Positions 43,535-52,775 of a stretch of DNA of 64,000 bases are shown here, one piece after another; within the stretch, counting starts at the first letter, position 1; every line of letters starts with the position of its first letter. The stretch is from Ga0077555 sp963741565 (GTDB taxonomy: Bacteria > Pseudomonadota > Alphaproteobacteria > Rhizobiales > Hyphomicrobiaceae), in contig CAVUIK010000008.1 of assembly GCA_963741565.1 (NCBI GenBank), positions 806,001-870,000 of the forward strand, in the 5' to 3' direction. The translations under genes and the position numbers were made by a program. The notes under the pieces were generated by a model. It did not search any database. It saw only the letters and a program-made list of their open reading frames with translations, and was not told the DNA's origin.

Positions 43535-44650
43535 CTACATCGGCGCGTTCGACGTCTCGAGCTGGCCGACGAGGCGATCCTTCCACACCCGTGTCGAGCC
43601 GATCCCAAGTGCCAACTGCTTCGAGCGGCGATAATACAGATGGCAATCGAACGCCCAGGTGAAACCCATGCCGCCATGCACCTGGATATTTTCCTTGGCC
43701 GCCAGATAGAACGCCTCATTGCCGGCAACGCGCGCGGTTGCCGCTGCCAATGACAGCTCCGGCGCATTCTTCGAGAGCGCCCACGCGCCGTAGTAGGCAT
43801 TCGAGCGGGCAAGCTCCGTCGCGACATAGACGTCGGCGAGTTTGTGCTTGATCGCCTGGAACGAGCCGATAGGGCGGCCGAATGCGTAGCGCTCGAGGGC
43901 GTAATCCCGCGCCATCTCGAGGCAGCGTTGTGCTCCGCCAACCTGCTCGAACGCGAACAAAATCGCCGCACGATCCTCGACCGCGCGCAGCAGCGTCTCG
44001 CCGCCGCCTCCACCGGCCAGCACCTCGGCCGGTGTCCCCTCAAACGTAATCTTGGCCTGCTTGCGGCTCGGGTCGATCGTCTCGACCGTCTCGCGCTTGA
44101 CGCCGGCTCCTTTGAGATCGACCAGAACGAGCACGATACCCCGCTCGCCCTGCGCGGCGACCACGGCGACATCGGCGGCGGTCCCATCTGGCACCGGCAG
44201 TTTCTCGCCCGTCAGCGCACCATTCCGGAACGTAGCTCGCAGGCGCTTCAGGCTGGCCTTGCCCGGTCCTTCGGCGACGGCCAGCGTCCCGATCGCCGCG
44301 CCAGAGGCCAGCTTCGGCAGCCATGCTTTCTTCTGGGCGTCCGAGCCCCCGGCCATCACGGCTTCGGCTGCCAGATAAATCGACGACGAGAACGGCACCG
44401 GGGCAACGGCGCGGCCCAATTCCTCGGCGATGATGCAAAGCCCGAGATGCCCAAGCCCTGCACCACCGTACTCTTCCGGGATCGCGGCACCGGTCCAGCC
44501 CATATCCGCCATCTCTTTCCAGAGCGCTTTGTCGAAGCCTTCGGGACCCTCGAGGATCTTGCGCACCGCAGCCGAAGTACATCGTCCGTCAAGAAACTTG
44601 CGCGCCTGCTCCCGCAGCATCTTCAAATCTTCGCTGAAGTCGAAATTCAT
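43535..44650 (-). CDS. Acyl-CoA dehydrogenase, FAD-motif subunit
   Basis: 371 residues. MNFDFSEDLKMLREQARKF, AAIPEEYGGAGLGHLGLCII, a shortened middle domain (LAVAEGPGKASL...), and a C-terminal helical domain with RYAFGRPIGSFQAIKHKLAD, the FAD- and dimer-contact motif, plus IQVHGGMGFTWAFDCHLYYRR. It is probably the first gene of a two-gene operon encoding a heteromeric enzyme that oxidises a bulky acyl-CoA. GGGAG sits 8 bases before ATG 44650. Divergent from the PEP-mutase-like gene (137-base gap). Confidence 0.87.
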   Translation of the reverse strand: MNFDFSEDLKMLREQARKFLDGRCTSAAVRKILEGPEGFDKALWKEMADMGWTGAAIPEEYGGAGLGHLGLCIIAEELGRAVAPVPFSSSIYLAAEAVMAGGSDAQKKAWLPKLASGAAIGTLAVAEGPGKASLKRLRATFRNGALTGEKLPVPDGTAADVAVVAAQGERGIVLVLVDLKGAGVKRETVETIDPSRKQAKITFEGTPAEVLAGGGGGETLLRAVEDRAAILFAFEQVGGAQRCLEMARDYALERYAFGRPIGSFQAIKHKLADVYVATELARSNAYYGAWALSKNAPELSLAAATARVAGNEAFYLAAKENIQVHGGMGFTWAFDCHLYYRRSKQLALGIGSTRVWKDRLVGQLETSNAPM

Positions 44651-44787
44651 GGATGCGCTCCCCAGTGGGCCAATCGAAGTCCAGGATGCCCTTGTCGAGA
44701 GCTTAATGTAGGTTTGGCTCCGGCGTACAGCGGCGATCGTCATCCGCCCACGCCCGACGTCCGACCGCAACGCAGAAGAGGCAGCAC

Positions 44788-45609
44788 ATGGTCACGCAAG
44801 CCGAGAAGGCCACCCGGTTCCAGGCACTTCACACGCGTCCCGGCGCGTTCGTCATCGCCAACCCGTGGGACGCGGGCTCGGCGCGCATCCTCGCCGGCCT
44901 TGGTTTTGAGGCACTCGCGACATCGAGCGGCGCCAAGGCCGGCGTGCTCGGCCGCCGTGACGGGCAGGTTACGCGCGAGGAAGCGATTGCCAATGCCCGG
45001 CTGATCGTCGAAGCCACCGATCTGCCGGTTTCCGCCGACCTCGAGAAGGGGTTTGGCGATGCGCCGGCCGATGCTGCCTTGACGATCCGCCGCGCCGCCG
45101 AGATCGGTCTCGTCGGCGGCTCGATCGAGGACGCGACGGGCAGCAAAGAAAAGCCGATCTACGATATCGGGCACGCAACCGAGCGGATCGCGGCGGCCGT
45201 CGCAGCAGCGCGCGCTCAGCCGTTCCCGTTCCTGCTCACCGCGCGGGCCGAGAACCACCTCAAGGGCATTACCGACCTCGACGATACAATCAAGCGCTTG
45301 CAGTCCTATGAGAAAGCCGGCGCCGACGTGCTGTTTGCCGCCGGCCTGCCGGACATCGCCTCAGTCAAAACCGTCTGCGCGTCGCTCAAAAAGCCGTTCA
45401 ACTTCATGGTAGGCATCAAGGGCAAATCGTTCAGCGTGGCGGAACTTGAGGGGGCCGGTGTCAAACGGATCAGCCTCGCGACGTCCCTTTATCGCGCGGC
45501 TATGACTGGCCTCGTCGATGCGGCCCGCGAGGTGAAGGACAAAGGCACCTTCGGATATCTCGACCGGTCGATATCGACGCCGGATCTCGCCGCCTATTTC
45601 AAGGATTGA
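44788..45609 (+). CDS. Isocitrate lyase/PEP mutase family protein
   Basis: 273 residues, TIM-barrel of the ICL/PEP-mutase superfamily: FVIANPWDAGSARILAGLGF, SADLEKGFGDAP (metal-region acidic residues), GGSIEDATG and LLTARAENHL. Members cleave C-C bonds of 2-methylisocitrate or similar acids, or decarboxylate oxaloacetate. The KKCG active-site loop of true isocitrate lyases is not seen, so it is not a glyoxylate-cycle enzyme. Its TGA lies 5 bases before the next gene, so it is co-translated with the hydroxyacid dehydrogenase. Confidence 0.85.
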   Translation: MVTQAEKATRFQALHTRPGAFVIANPWDAGSARILAGLGFEALATSSGAKAGVLGRRDGQVTREEAIANARLIVEATDLPVSADLEKGFGDAPADAALTIRRAAEIGLVGGSIEDATGSKEKPIYDIGHATERIAAAVAAARAQPFPFLLTARAENHLKGITDLDDTIKRLQSYEKAGADVLFAAGLPDIASVKTVCASLKKPFNFMVGIKGKSFSVAELEGAGVKRISLATSLYRAAMTGLVDAAREVKDKGTFGYLDRSISTPDLAAYFKD

Positions 45610-45611
45610 GC

Positions 45612-46610
45612 ATGCCGAACCGCCCTCGCATTCTCCTCACCCACACGCCCAATATGCGAACAACGTACTTTGGCACGAAGGCGCTGCTCGAGCTGAACGG
45701 GCTCGGCACCGTCGTTCTGCATGAAGCCGCCACACCAATGACAGCTGACGCTGTAATCCTGGCGGCCAAAGGCTGCCAAATCGTGATCGCCGACCGCAAC
45801 ACACCACTGCCGGCGGCTGTCTTTCCGGGCCTGACCACGGTAATTGCAGCGCTGCGCGTCGCGGTCGACATCCGCAATATCGATGTCGCGGCAGCGAGTG
45901 CCGCAGGCATCCTCGTGTGCCAAGCCAGCAGGACATGGGTCGCGTCGGTCGCGGAAATGGCCGTTGGCCTGATGATCGATACCGCGCGCGGCATCTCGCG
46001 TTCCAATATCGCCTACAAGACCGGACGCGAGCCCGAGATCTGCACCGGCCGCCAGTTGCGCGGCTCGACGATCGGGATCATCGGCTATGGCCCACTCGGC
46101 CGCTACCTCGCGGATCTGGCGCTCGCGCTCGGCATGACTGTGCTAGTCGCCGACCCCTATGCGACCGCCGATCGCGCAGGCGTAACGCAGGTTTCGCTCG
46201 ATGACCTGCTGGCCGCCGCGGATTTCGTTCTACCGGCCGCGGTCGCCACCGACGAGACGGAAAACCTGATCAATGCCGCAGCCCTCGCTCGCATGAAGCC
46301 GACGGCATTCCTCATCAATTTGTCGCGCGGCAATCTCGTCGACGAGGCCGCGCTCGAGGCTGCCCTCGATGCCAAACGCATTGCCGGCGCAGCACTCGAC
46401 GTGGGTCGCGCAGCGGACCAGAAACCGTCACTCCATATCGCCCGCCGCAACGACGTCTCAGCAACGCCGCACATCGCGGGGCTGACGCAGGGCGCGACCG
46501 AGGGCCAGGCGCTTGAGGTTGTGTCACAGACAGCCGAGATCCTCTCGGGGCGGATGCCGATTGGCGCCGTCAATGCCGCCGCCGCGCGACGCATGCGGAA
46601 ATCGGGCTGA
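45612..46610 (+). CDS. D-isomer 2-hydroxyacid dehydrogenase family protein
   Basis: 332 residues. The NAD-binding motif is GSTIGIIGYGPLGRYLADLALALGM. The catalytic region includes INLSRGNLVDEAALEAALDAKRI (Arg in the NLSRGNLVDE motif) and a late His in SATPHIAGLT. It reduces a 2-oxo acid or oxidises a D-2-hydroxy acid; substrate unknown. ATG 45612 with AGGA 6 bases upstream is chosen over a TTG at 45606 overlapping the previous stop. It forms a unit with the lyase before it and the monooxygenase 14 bases after it. Confidence 0.87.
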   Translation: MPNRPRILLTHTPNMRTTYFGTKALLELNGLGTVVLHEAATPMTADAVILAAKGCQIVIADRNTPLPAAVFPGLTTVIAALRVAVDIRNIDVAAASAAGILVCQASRTWVASVAEMAVGLMIDTARGISRSNIAYKTGREPEICTGRQLRGSTIGIIGYGPLGRYLADLALALGMTVLVADPYATADRAGVTQVSLDDLLAAADFVLPAAVATDETENLINAAALARMKPTAFLINLSRGNLVDEAALEAALDAKRIAGAALDVGRAADQKPSLHIARRNDVSATPHIAGLTQGATEGQALEVVSQTAEILSGRMPIGAVNAAAARRMRKSG

Positions 46611-46624
46611 CAGGCAAATCCACC

Positions 46625-48136
46625 ATGAACGAACCGCAGCTCGATATCGCGATTGTCGGATGCGGCCCCGTCGGAGCGCTGCTCGCGAACTTGCTCGGTC
46701 AACACGGGCTGTCCGTCACCGTCTTCGAGCGCGACCTGGACATCTACCCGCTGCCGCGCGCCGTGCATTTCGACGGCGAGACGATGCGGATCTTCCAGGC
46801 CGCCGGCCTTGCCGACCGCATCGCAACCATCGCCCGGCCATCGACCAAGGGCATGCACTTCGTCAACGGCGCTGGCGACCTTTTACTGGTGCGCCGCGGA
46901 CACGACGGTCCGGGCCCGCAAGGCTGGACGAGCAACTGGTACGTCCACCAGCCCGACCTCGAAACGGAACTGCGGCGAAGACTGGCGCAACATTCTTCCG
47001 TTGCGGTGCACCTTGGCCACGAGGTGACGGCTGTCGACATTTCTGGCGCCGGCGCATGCTTGACAGTCGTCGATCGCACTAGTGGTAAGTCACGCACGAT
47101 CGGGGCACGATTTGTCGTCGGTTGTGACGGCGCCCGGTCGCTCGTCCGCCGCGCCATCGGCTCCGAGAGGATTGATCTCGGCCTGCATCAACCGTGGCTG
47201 GTGGTCGACCTCCTCGTCGATCCGACTTCGGCGCGGGCCGCAGCGCTCCTCGACCATACCGTGCAGCTTTGCGATCCGGCGCGGCCGATGACGCTTGTCT
47301 GTGTTAGCGAACGCCGCCGCCGCTGGGAGATCATGCTGATGCCGGGGGACGATCCGGCGGCGATGACCGCACCCGCAATCATCTGGCCGCTGATCGCGCG
47401 CTGGCTCGGACCCGATGACGCCGCAATCGAGCGCGCCGCCGTCTACACGTTTCATTCCGTGATCGCCAACGGCTGGCGGCGCGGGCCGCTTCTACTTGCA
47501 GGCGACAGCTGCCATCAGACGCCGCCGTTCCTTGGCCAGGGGATGTGCGCGGGCCTGCGCGACGCCATGAATCTCGCCTGGAAGCTCGCCCTGATTGTGA
47601 AAGGCGGCGCAGACCCAACCTTGCTCGACACCTATGAGAGCGAGCGGCGACCGCACGTCGAGACCTTCATCTCATTGGCGGTCGAGCTTGGGGCCATCAT
47701 CCAGGCGACGGACCCGGCGGTCGCAAGCGCGCGCGACGCGTCGTTTGCGCGCGGCGCCCGGATGTTCGACTTCCCACAACCGCAATTGGGTCCCGGCGTG
47801 CGCGACGACGATGCGGCCCCGGTCGGCACGGTCCTGTCGCAGCCGCGCCTCGCAGATGGTCGGCTGCTCGATCAGGTGACCGGTGGGCGGTTCGCCTTGA
47901 TCGGCGAGAGATCCCTCATCGATGCGACGAGCGCCCGGACGCGGGCACGCTGGCATGCGCTTGGCACTGTCGTCTTTCTCGATCCGGAGGGCGCTTTAGC
48001 CGGCCTCGTCGACGCCTGCGCCGCCAAGGCGATCTTGATACGGCCGGACGGTTATCTCTTTGGTCGCGCGCGAACCAGCGTCGAGCTTACTCGGCTTGCG
48101 GCCTTGCTCCCCGCTGTCGCGGCACCGCTGCACTAA
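46625..48136 (+). CDS. FAD-dependent aromatic monooxygenase (MhpA/PheA-TfdB type)
   Basis: 503 residues, group A flavoprotein hydroxylase. GxGxxG in DIAIVGCGPVGALLANLLG, the DG fingerprint ARFVVGCDGARSLVRR, and the GD motif LLAGDSCHQTPPFLGQGMCAGLRDAMNL. The C-terminal thioredoxin-like region is short. Best resemblance is to 3-(3-hydroxyphenyl)propionate hydroxylase, which adds an OH ortho to a phenol before ring cleavage; the exact substrate is open. Third gene of the plus-strand unit starting at 44788. Its stop overlaps the Clp_N gene's stop on the other strand by a few bases. Confidence 0.87.
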   Translation: MNEPQLDIAIVGCGPVGALLANLLGQHGLSVTVFERDLDIYPLPRAVHFDGETMRIFQAAGLADRIATIARPSTKGMHFVNGAGDLLLVRRGHDGPGPQGWTSNWYVHQPDLETELRRRLAQHSSVAVHLGHEVTAVDISGAGACLTVVDRTSGKSRTIGARFVVGCDGARSLVRRAIGSERIDLGLHQPWLVVDLLVDPTSARAAALLDHTVQLCDPARPMTLVCVSERRRRWEIMLMPGDDPAAMTAPAIIWPLIARWLGPDDAAIERAAVYTFHSVIANGWRRGPLLLAGDSCHQTPPFLGQGMCAGLRDAMNLAWKLALIVKGGADPTLLDTYESERRPHVETFISLAVELGAIIQATDPAVASARDASFARGARMFDFPQPQLGPGVRDDDAAPVGTVLSQPRLADGRLLDQVTGGRFALIGERSLIDATSARTRARWHALGTVVFLDPEGALAGLVDACAAKAILIRPDGYLFGRARTSVELTRLAALLPAVAAPLH

Positions 48137-49821
48137 CGCAGGATGTAGCGCACCACCGACAGCAGATTGAGCTTGAACGCGTCCTGCAGCACGCCGGCAA
48201 CGAGCATGCCTCCGAGCGCGACTGCAGCATAAATTGCGATCCGGCGCATGATCGCGGCAAAGTCGGTGCTGGCGCGCACCGTCAATGTCTGCTCCGGCAG
48301 GATGGTGTCCGCGATCACCGCGTCCGCACCGATCGTTTTCGACGCGACAATCAACTGCAGCGCACCCGATCCCGAACGCGTCGGCGTGACCGTGAACCTC
48401 CACACTGCAGCCTCGCTCTGCGTTCGTCCCTGGCCCGAGGCCTGATCCCAAATGGTCTCCGGTGAAACAGCATCGATCTGGAACGCGCCGCGTCCCGGCC
48501 GCAAGCGAACGCTGACCGCACGCGCAACGGCGCTCTCGCCGCGCAAGGCGTGCGGCGATGCTCCGTTCAGACCCGCCGACAGCGCAGTCCGCTGAATGCG
48601 AACCTCGACGGTCTGCGCGCGACCAAGGCGCATGCGCGACGGGATCGTGTGGGTGACTTGTGCGGGCTCGAGCACTGGGACGCCGGCACCCTGGCCAGGA
48701 CGGGCGGACGCCGTCATCTGTCGTCCAGACGGCTCCGGTCGTTCCGCCGGGCGCGGGCCTGGCGCGGCCGACGCCATTGGGACCGGTTGTCGCATGGGCG
48801 ACGGCATTGGCGCCGGGTCTGGCCGCATCTCCGGCGCTTCCGGCCACGGCGCACCGGCCGTCACCTCCGGGCGGGACGATGTTGCCGGATGGTGCGCGGT
48901 GGCCGGGAAAGCCGCTGACGATGCCGGACGCGCGACTGGGAGTGGCGGCGGTGACCAGTTCGACACGGACGGAGGCGAGGCAACATTGGGTGGATTGGCA
49001 AGACTGCTCTCAGCCGGACCGCGCTCGACCAGCGGGCTGGGTGCGCTCAACTCCGGAGGCGTGCTCGGCGGAGCCATAGGCGGGCGAACTGCTGGCTGGA
49101 TAACCTGCGGTGCCTGGATAGCGCGTGTCTCAACCCGCTCACGTGCGGCGGCAAGAATCCTTTCGGCACGATCCGACGCAACGGGGTCCGGCTTGGCTGC
49201 CGCAACAACGGGTGGCGCGACCGGAGGTTCGTATCGCGCTGGCGGCTGATGGGGCGGAGGCGCTGACGGCGGATGAACCGATTGTACCGGCGGCAGTATC
49301 GGCGGCGGTATCGCCACAGATGGCGCGGGCGAAGCCGGCGGCGCTGCCGGACGCGGGCTCGCGGCCGGGCGTTGCAGTACCCGAATGGCCTCGTTGAAGG
49401 TCAACCCTTGCGCCTTGAGAAAGCTCGCTCCCATGCTGCGCCCGTCCCCGACCAGGGCCGCCAGGACGATTGCGCCATCGATCTGGGCTCGGCGCCCTTG
49501 CTGGGCGGCCAGCGTCGCGTATTTGAGAATTTGCGTCAGTGCCGGGGAAATGCCGGGGCCCACGACCTGCCCGGGGGCCAGCCGGTCGGTCAGATTTCCA
49601 AGATATGCCGCAAGATCGTTGCGCAGTGCGCCAGCATCGACTTGACATGATTTAACAACGTTCAATGCATCGTCGTCCTCGGTCAGCGACAACAACAGAT
49701 GTTCAACCGTGACCTGGGCATGCGCCTGCGCCGCCGCATAATCGCGTGCACGCACGAGCGTCGCCTGTAACGTCGGCGACATCGGGATTTTCCCGCTGTC
49801 CTCGTTAAGCGCCTGCGCCAT
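48133..49821 (-). CDS. Clp N-domain protein with Pro-rich linker, beta domain and C-terminal membrane anchor
   Basis: 562 residues. Residues about 14-150 are a Clp_N double repeat (LVRARDYAAAQAHAQVTVEHLL, LTQILKYATLAAQQGRRAQIDG), as in ClpA/ClpB, but no AAA ATPase follows. About 150-400 is Pro/Ala-rich. About 400-525 is a beta-rich domain (THTIPSRMRLGRAQTVEVRI ... WRFTVTPTRSGSGALQLIV). The end is a single membrane segment (MRRIAIYAAVALGGMLVAGVL). ATG 49821 is used; the frame is open upstream but unlike the family. The Clp_N call is good; the whole architecture is not one I can name. It may recruit substrates or partners at the membrane. Confidence 0.75.
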   Translation of the reverse strand: MAQALNEDSGKIPMSPTLQATLVRARDYAAAQAHAQVTVEHLLLSLTEDDDALNVVKSCQVDAGALRNDLAAYLGNLTDRLAPGQVVGPGISPALTQILKYATLAAQQGRRAQIDGAIVLAALVGDGRSMGASFLKAQGLTFNEAIRVLQRPAASPRPAAPPASPAPSVAIPPPILPPVQSVHPPSAPPPHQPPARYEPPVAPPVVAAAKPDPVASDRAERILAAARERVETRAIQAPQVIQPAVRPPMAPPSTPPELSAPSPLVERGPAESSLANPPNVASPPSVSNWSPPPLPVARPASSAAFPATAHHPATSSRPEVTAGAPWPEAPEMRPDPAPMPSPMRQPVPMASAAPGPRPAERPEPSGRQMTASARPGQGAGVPVLEPAQVTHTIPSRMRLGRAQTVEVRIQRTALSAGLNGASPHALRGESAVARAVSVRLRPGRGAFQIDAVSPETIWDQASGQGRTQSEAAVWRFTVTPTRSGSGALQLIVASKTIGADAVIADTILPEQTLTVRASTDFAAIMRRIAIYAAVALGGMLVAGVLQDAFKLNLLSVVRYILR

Positions 49822-49987
49822 ACCGCCGCTACATCCTTCCCCACTGACCCCAGCGCCTGCCTTAGCCGACACTAAAGGCGAAATGTAGCCGAACCGCTGT
49901 CCGACCGCATCCCGGCCAAGCGGATAACTGTCGATCATTTCGGAGGATTGACGCCAAGCCGCAAGCGCCGGCAGGCCAACCCGACCT

Positions 49988-51241
49988 TCAGGCGTCCGAC
50001 GGCGGATTGCGGGCGAACGCCATATAGGCCCCGGCGGCCAGGGCCAATCCGCCAATGACCGCATACGCCAGCCCATAACTACCAGTTGTTGTCACGGCGA
50101 GGCTCATTGTGGCCGGCAGCACCATCACACCCGCAAACATGCAGGCGGCCCCCAATCCGGTGGCCTCCGTTCGCCGGACACCGCCGAGCCGGGCATATTC
50201 CCCATAGGCAATGCCCGTGTAACCGCTAGCCGTCGCCCCTCCGACCGCACAGACGAGCAGGATCGCGGCCGTCGACCACCCCGGCGCGAATTGACCGGTC
50301 AGGATCGCAGCCCCGCACATGATCGCGCCCTGCAGGGCCAACAGCCAGCGGGCCGCCAGCAGCCGGTCGGCAATCCATCCCCAGATCGGCCGGGCGATCA
50401 CGCCGGACACCTGATAGACCGCCAACGCCTGCCCCGCACGCACGAGATCCATGCCAACCAGCGTGGTCAGCTGCGTCGTCATGAACACAATGAAGCAAAG
50501 CTGCAGCCCCGAATAGATGAACACCGCCAGTGACAGCGACCGCAGCGCCGGATGGCTCTTGAGCATCCGCAATGGCTCCAGCAGTCCGGCGGCCTTGGCC
50601 GCGCCGACGGGCCGATCGCGATCCCACTGTGCACATCTGGCCTCCATCACGATCCCAAGCACCAGGATCGGCACGATCTCGACAAGGAGCGCCGTCTGCC
50701 ATCCCCAGAGCAAGGTCATGGGCGGCATCAGCAAACCTGCCAGCATGCCGCCGAGCGGAACGCCGATCTGGCGCAGCGACAGCACGAGATTCATATGCGC
50801 GTTCTGCGTGCGCGGCACCAGCAGGTGGGTGCTGGCCGGCGCCGTGGCGCCGTAGGCGAGGCCCATGAAGACGGCGCTCAACGCAATCGTTGGCAACGAC
50901 CCGATCGCCGAGGTCAGGAGCATCGCGAACGTCGCGAGCAGCACGGCCTGGCTCGCCAGCACCGCGCCGTGGCGATAAATCCAGTTTGGTGAGAACAGCG
51001 CGGATGCGATCCCGACACCATAGACCGTCGAAATGTACAAGCCGACCAGGGCCGGATTGACGCCGAGGTCTCTAGCGACGGCTGGCGCCACCGCCGGAAT
51101 GGAATAGGCCGCGGCCGTCGCTAGCGTCTGCACAAGCAGCGTTGCCACCAGCGGCCCGAGTGGAAAGCCCAGACGTGCGCCTGTCACTGTCGGCGCCTCA
51201 GCGCCAGCAGCCGGCGGCGCCACTGCAGGAAGTCTCGTCAT
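49988..51241 (-). CDS. MFS transporter
   Basis: 417 residues, twelve hydrophobic helices in two six-helix halves with a central cytoplasmic loop (CAQWDRDRPVGAAKAAGLLEP). Between helices 2 and 3, where MFS proteins carry the G-x-x-x-D-R/K-x-G-R motif, the sequence is degenerate (FSPNWIYRHGAV), while WIADRLLAARWLL near helix 8 keeps it. The substrate may be an organic acid, given the catabolic neighbours. No good ribosome site precedes ATG 51241; the start is uncertain by some codons. Divergent from the MmgE/PrpD gene. Confidence 0.83.
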   Translation of the reverse strand: MTRLPAVAPPAAGAEAPTVTGARLGFPLGPLVATLLVQTLATAAAYSIPAVAPAVARDLGVNPALVGLYISTVYGVGIASALFSPNWIYRHGAVLASQAVLLATFAMLLTSAIGSLPTIALSAVFMGLAYGATAPASTHLLVPRTQNAHMNLVLSLRQIGVPLGGMLAGLLMPPMTLLWGWQTALLVEIVPILVLGIVMEARCAQWDRDRPVGAAKAAGLLEPLRMLKSHPALRSLSLAVFIYSGLQLCFIVFMTTQLTTLVGMDLVRAGQALAVYQVSGVIARPIWGWIADRLLAARWLLALQGAIMCGAAILTGQFAPGWSTAAILLVCAVGGATASGYTGIAYGEYARLGGVRRTEATGLGAACMFAGVMVLPATMSLAVTTTGSYGLAYAVIGGLALAAGAYMAFARNPPSDA

Positions 51242-51385
51242 CGGGCCCGTTGTCTCATGTTTCGCCAGCAACGCTACCCCGAATGGGCACGATTGGCCTC
51301 CGATGTTTTGGAACGGGTGCGATGCCAATTCCACACAGCGTCGACATGCGGCATACTCGAGGCCCGCCAGACCGAGGGACCAGCC

Positions 51386-52757
51386 ATGTCGCAGTCGGCA
51401 CGAAACGCCAATATTCTTGGTGAATTGATCGCCCGGGCGCCGGGCCTCGAACTGCCACCTGCCGTTGCCGATGCTGCGCGACTGTGCCTCGCGGATTGGC
51501 TGGCCGTGGCCATTGGCGCCGGCGAGGAGCCCGCCGGGCGGCTCGTGCGGGAGACGGTCGCCACCTGGAGCAGCGCGGGGTCCTCGATGGTGCTCTATGG
51601 CGCTCCGGCCGCGGCGCCGTTCGCGGCACTCGCCAATGGCACGCTCGCCCATTGCCTCGACTTCGACGACACGCACATGGGTGCGACGGTGCACACCAGT
51701 GCGCCGGTCTGGGCCGCCACTTTGGCGGTCGGCGAGGATATCGGCGCGAGTGAAGCAGAGATGCTCAGGGCGTTTGCGATCGGGTTCGAGGCGGCGGTGC
51801 GGGTCGGCGATGGATTAGGGCCAGGCCGTCACAGCGCGCGGATTGCACGGCACCGGCATCTTCGGCCGCATCGGCGCGGCTGCCGCTGGCGCAACCCTGC
51901 TCCGGCTCGACGCGACGCGATCGCAACACGCGCTGGCGCTGGCCGCCACTCAGGCCGGGGGACTGACCGGCTCCTTCGGTACCATGGCCAAACCCTTTCA
52001 TGCCGGCAAAGCCGCGATGGACGGCGTGCTCGCCGCACAATTGGCGTCACGCGGCTTCGAAGGCGCGCCCGCCGTTCTGGAAACCGGCGGCGGCCTGGTG
52101 CGCGCGCTGATCCAGGATGGCGAGGTGCCACTCGGATCTGCCCAGCGCGACGGCTGGGCCATACTCGAGAATAGCTTCAAGCCTTATGCGGCGTGCCACC
52201 TCGTCCACCCGGCCGTCGACGCGATGCGCAAGCTATCGCCAGATCCTGCGTCGATCCGCGCCGTGCGCGTGCACGTCTCGCCGCTCGCCATGCAGATCAC
52301 CGGCGGCGCCAGCGGCCAGCCGGACTCGCCGCTCGCCGCCAAATTCGATCTCAAGTACTGCCTTGCAGCCGCGCTCCACGGCGCACCGCTGTCGGCGCGC
52401 GATTTCCTCGAGCCATGGCGTCCCAACGCAGCGACCCTGGCAACCGCTGCAAAGATCACGCCGGCCGCCGACGCAAGCGTCGGCTTCGCCTCGGCCCGCG
52501 CCGAGATCGATCTCGCTTCGGGCGAGACGCGGGGCATCGTGATCCCCGTCGGCAAAGGACATCCCGGCAACCCCATGACCTGGGACGACCTATGGTCGAA
52601 GTTCGATGGGCTGGTGGCTGTGCATCTCGGCCCGGCGGCGCGCCCGCTGTTCGATCATGCACGGAGCTTCGGCAACGGGCCGCAAACGCACGCCGACATG
52701 CGTCGCATGCTCGCCAAACTGCCGACGCCCACGGGACCGCGAGCATCGATGCACTGA
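51386..52757 (+). pseudogene. MmgE/PrpD family protein, frameshifted
   Basis: Frame one starts at ATG 51386 (GAGGGA 6-7 bases upstream), reads LADWLAVAIGAGEEPAGRLV and LAHCLDFDDTHMGATVHTSAPV, and is lost after GDGLGP near 51824. The next frame continues LHGTGIFGRIGAAAAGATLL and SFKPYAACHLVHPAVDAM to the stop at 52757. Deleting one G in the GG at 51824-51825 restores about 456 residues. Family members are 2-methylcitrate dehydratases or related lyases such as cis-aconitate decarboxylase and iminodisuccinate epimerase. The rest of the protein looks intact. Confidence 0.83.
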
Positions 52758-52775
52758 GCGCCGCCGCCCTACCCC

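Noticed and set aside
44788..45609. True isocitrate lyase
   Set aside because: Too short (273 residues) and lacks the KKCGH-type active-site loop; belongs to the wider PEP-mutase superfamily.
51257..52174. Two separate proteins in the MmgE/PrpD region
   Set aside because: The two frames are halves of one family protein and join cleanly after removing one base, so they are treated as one frameshifted gene.
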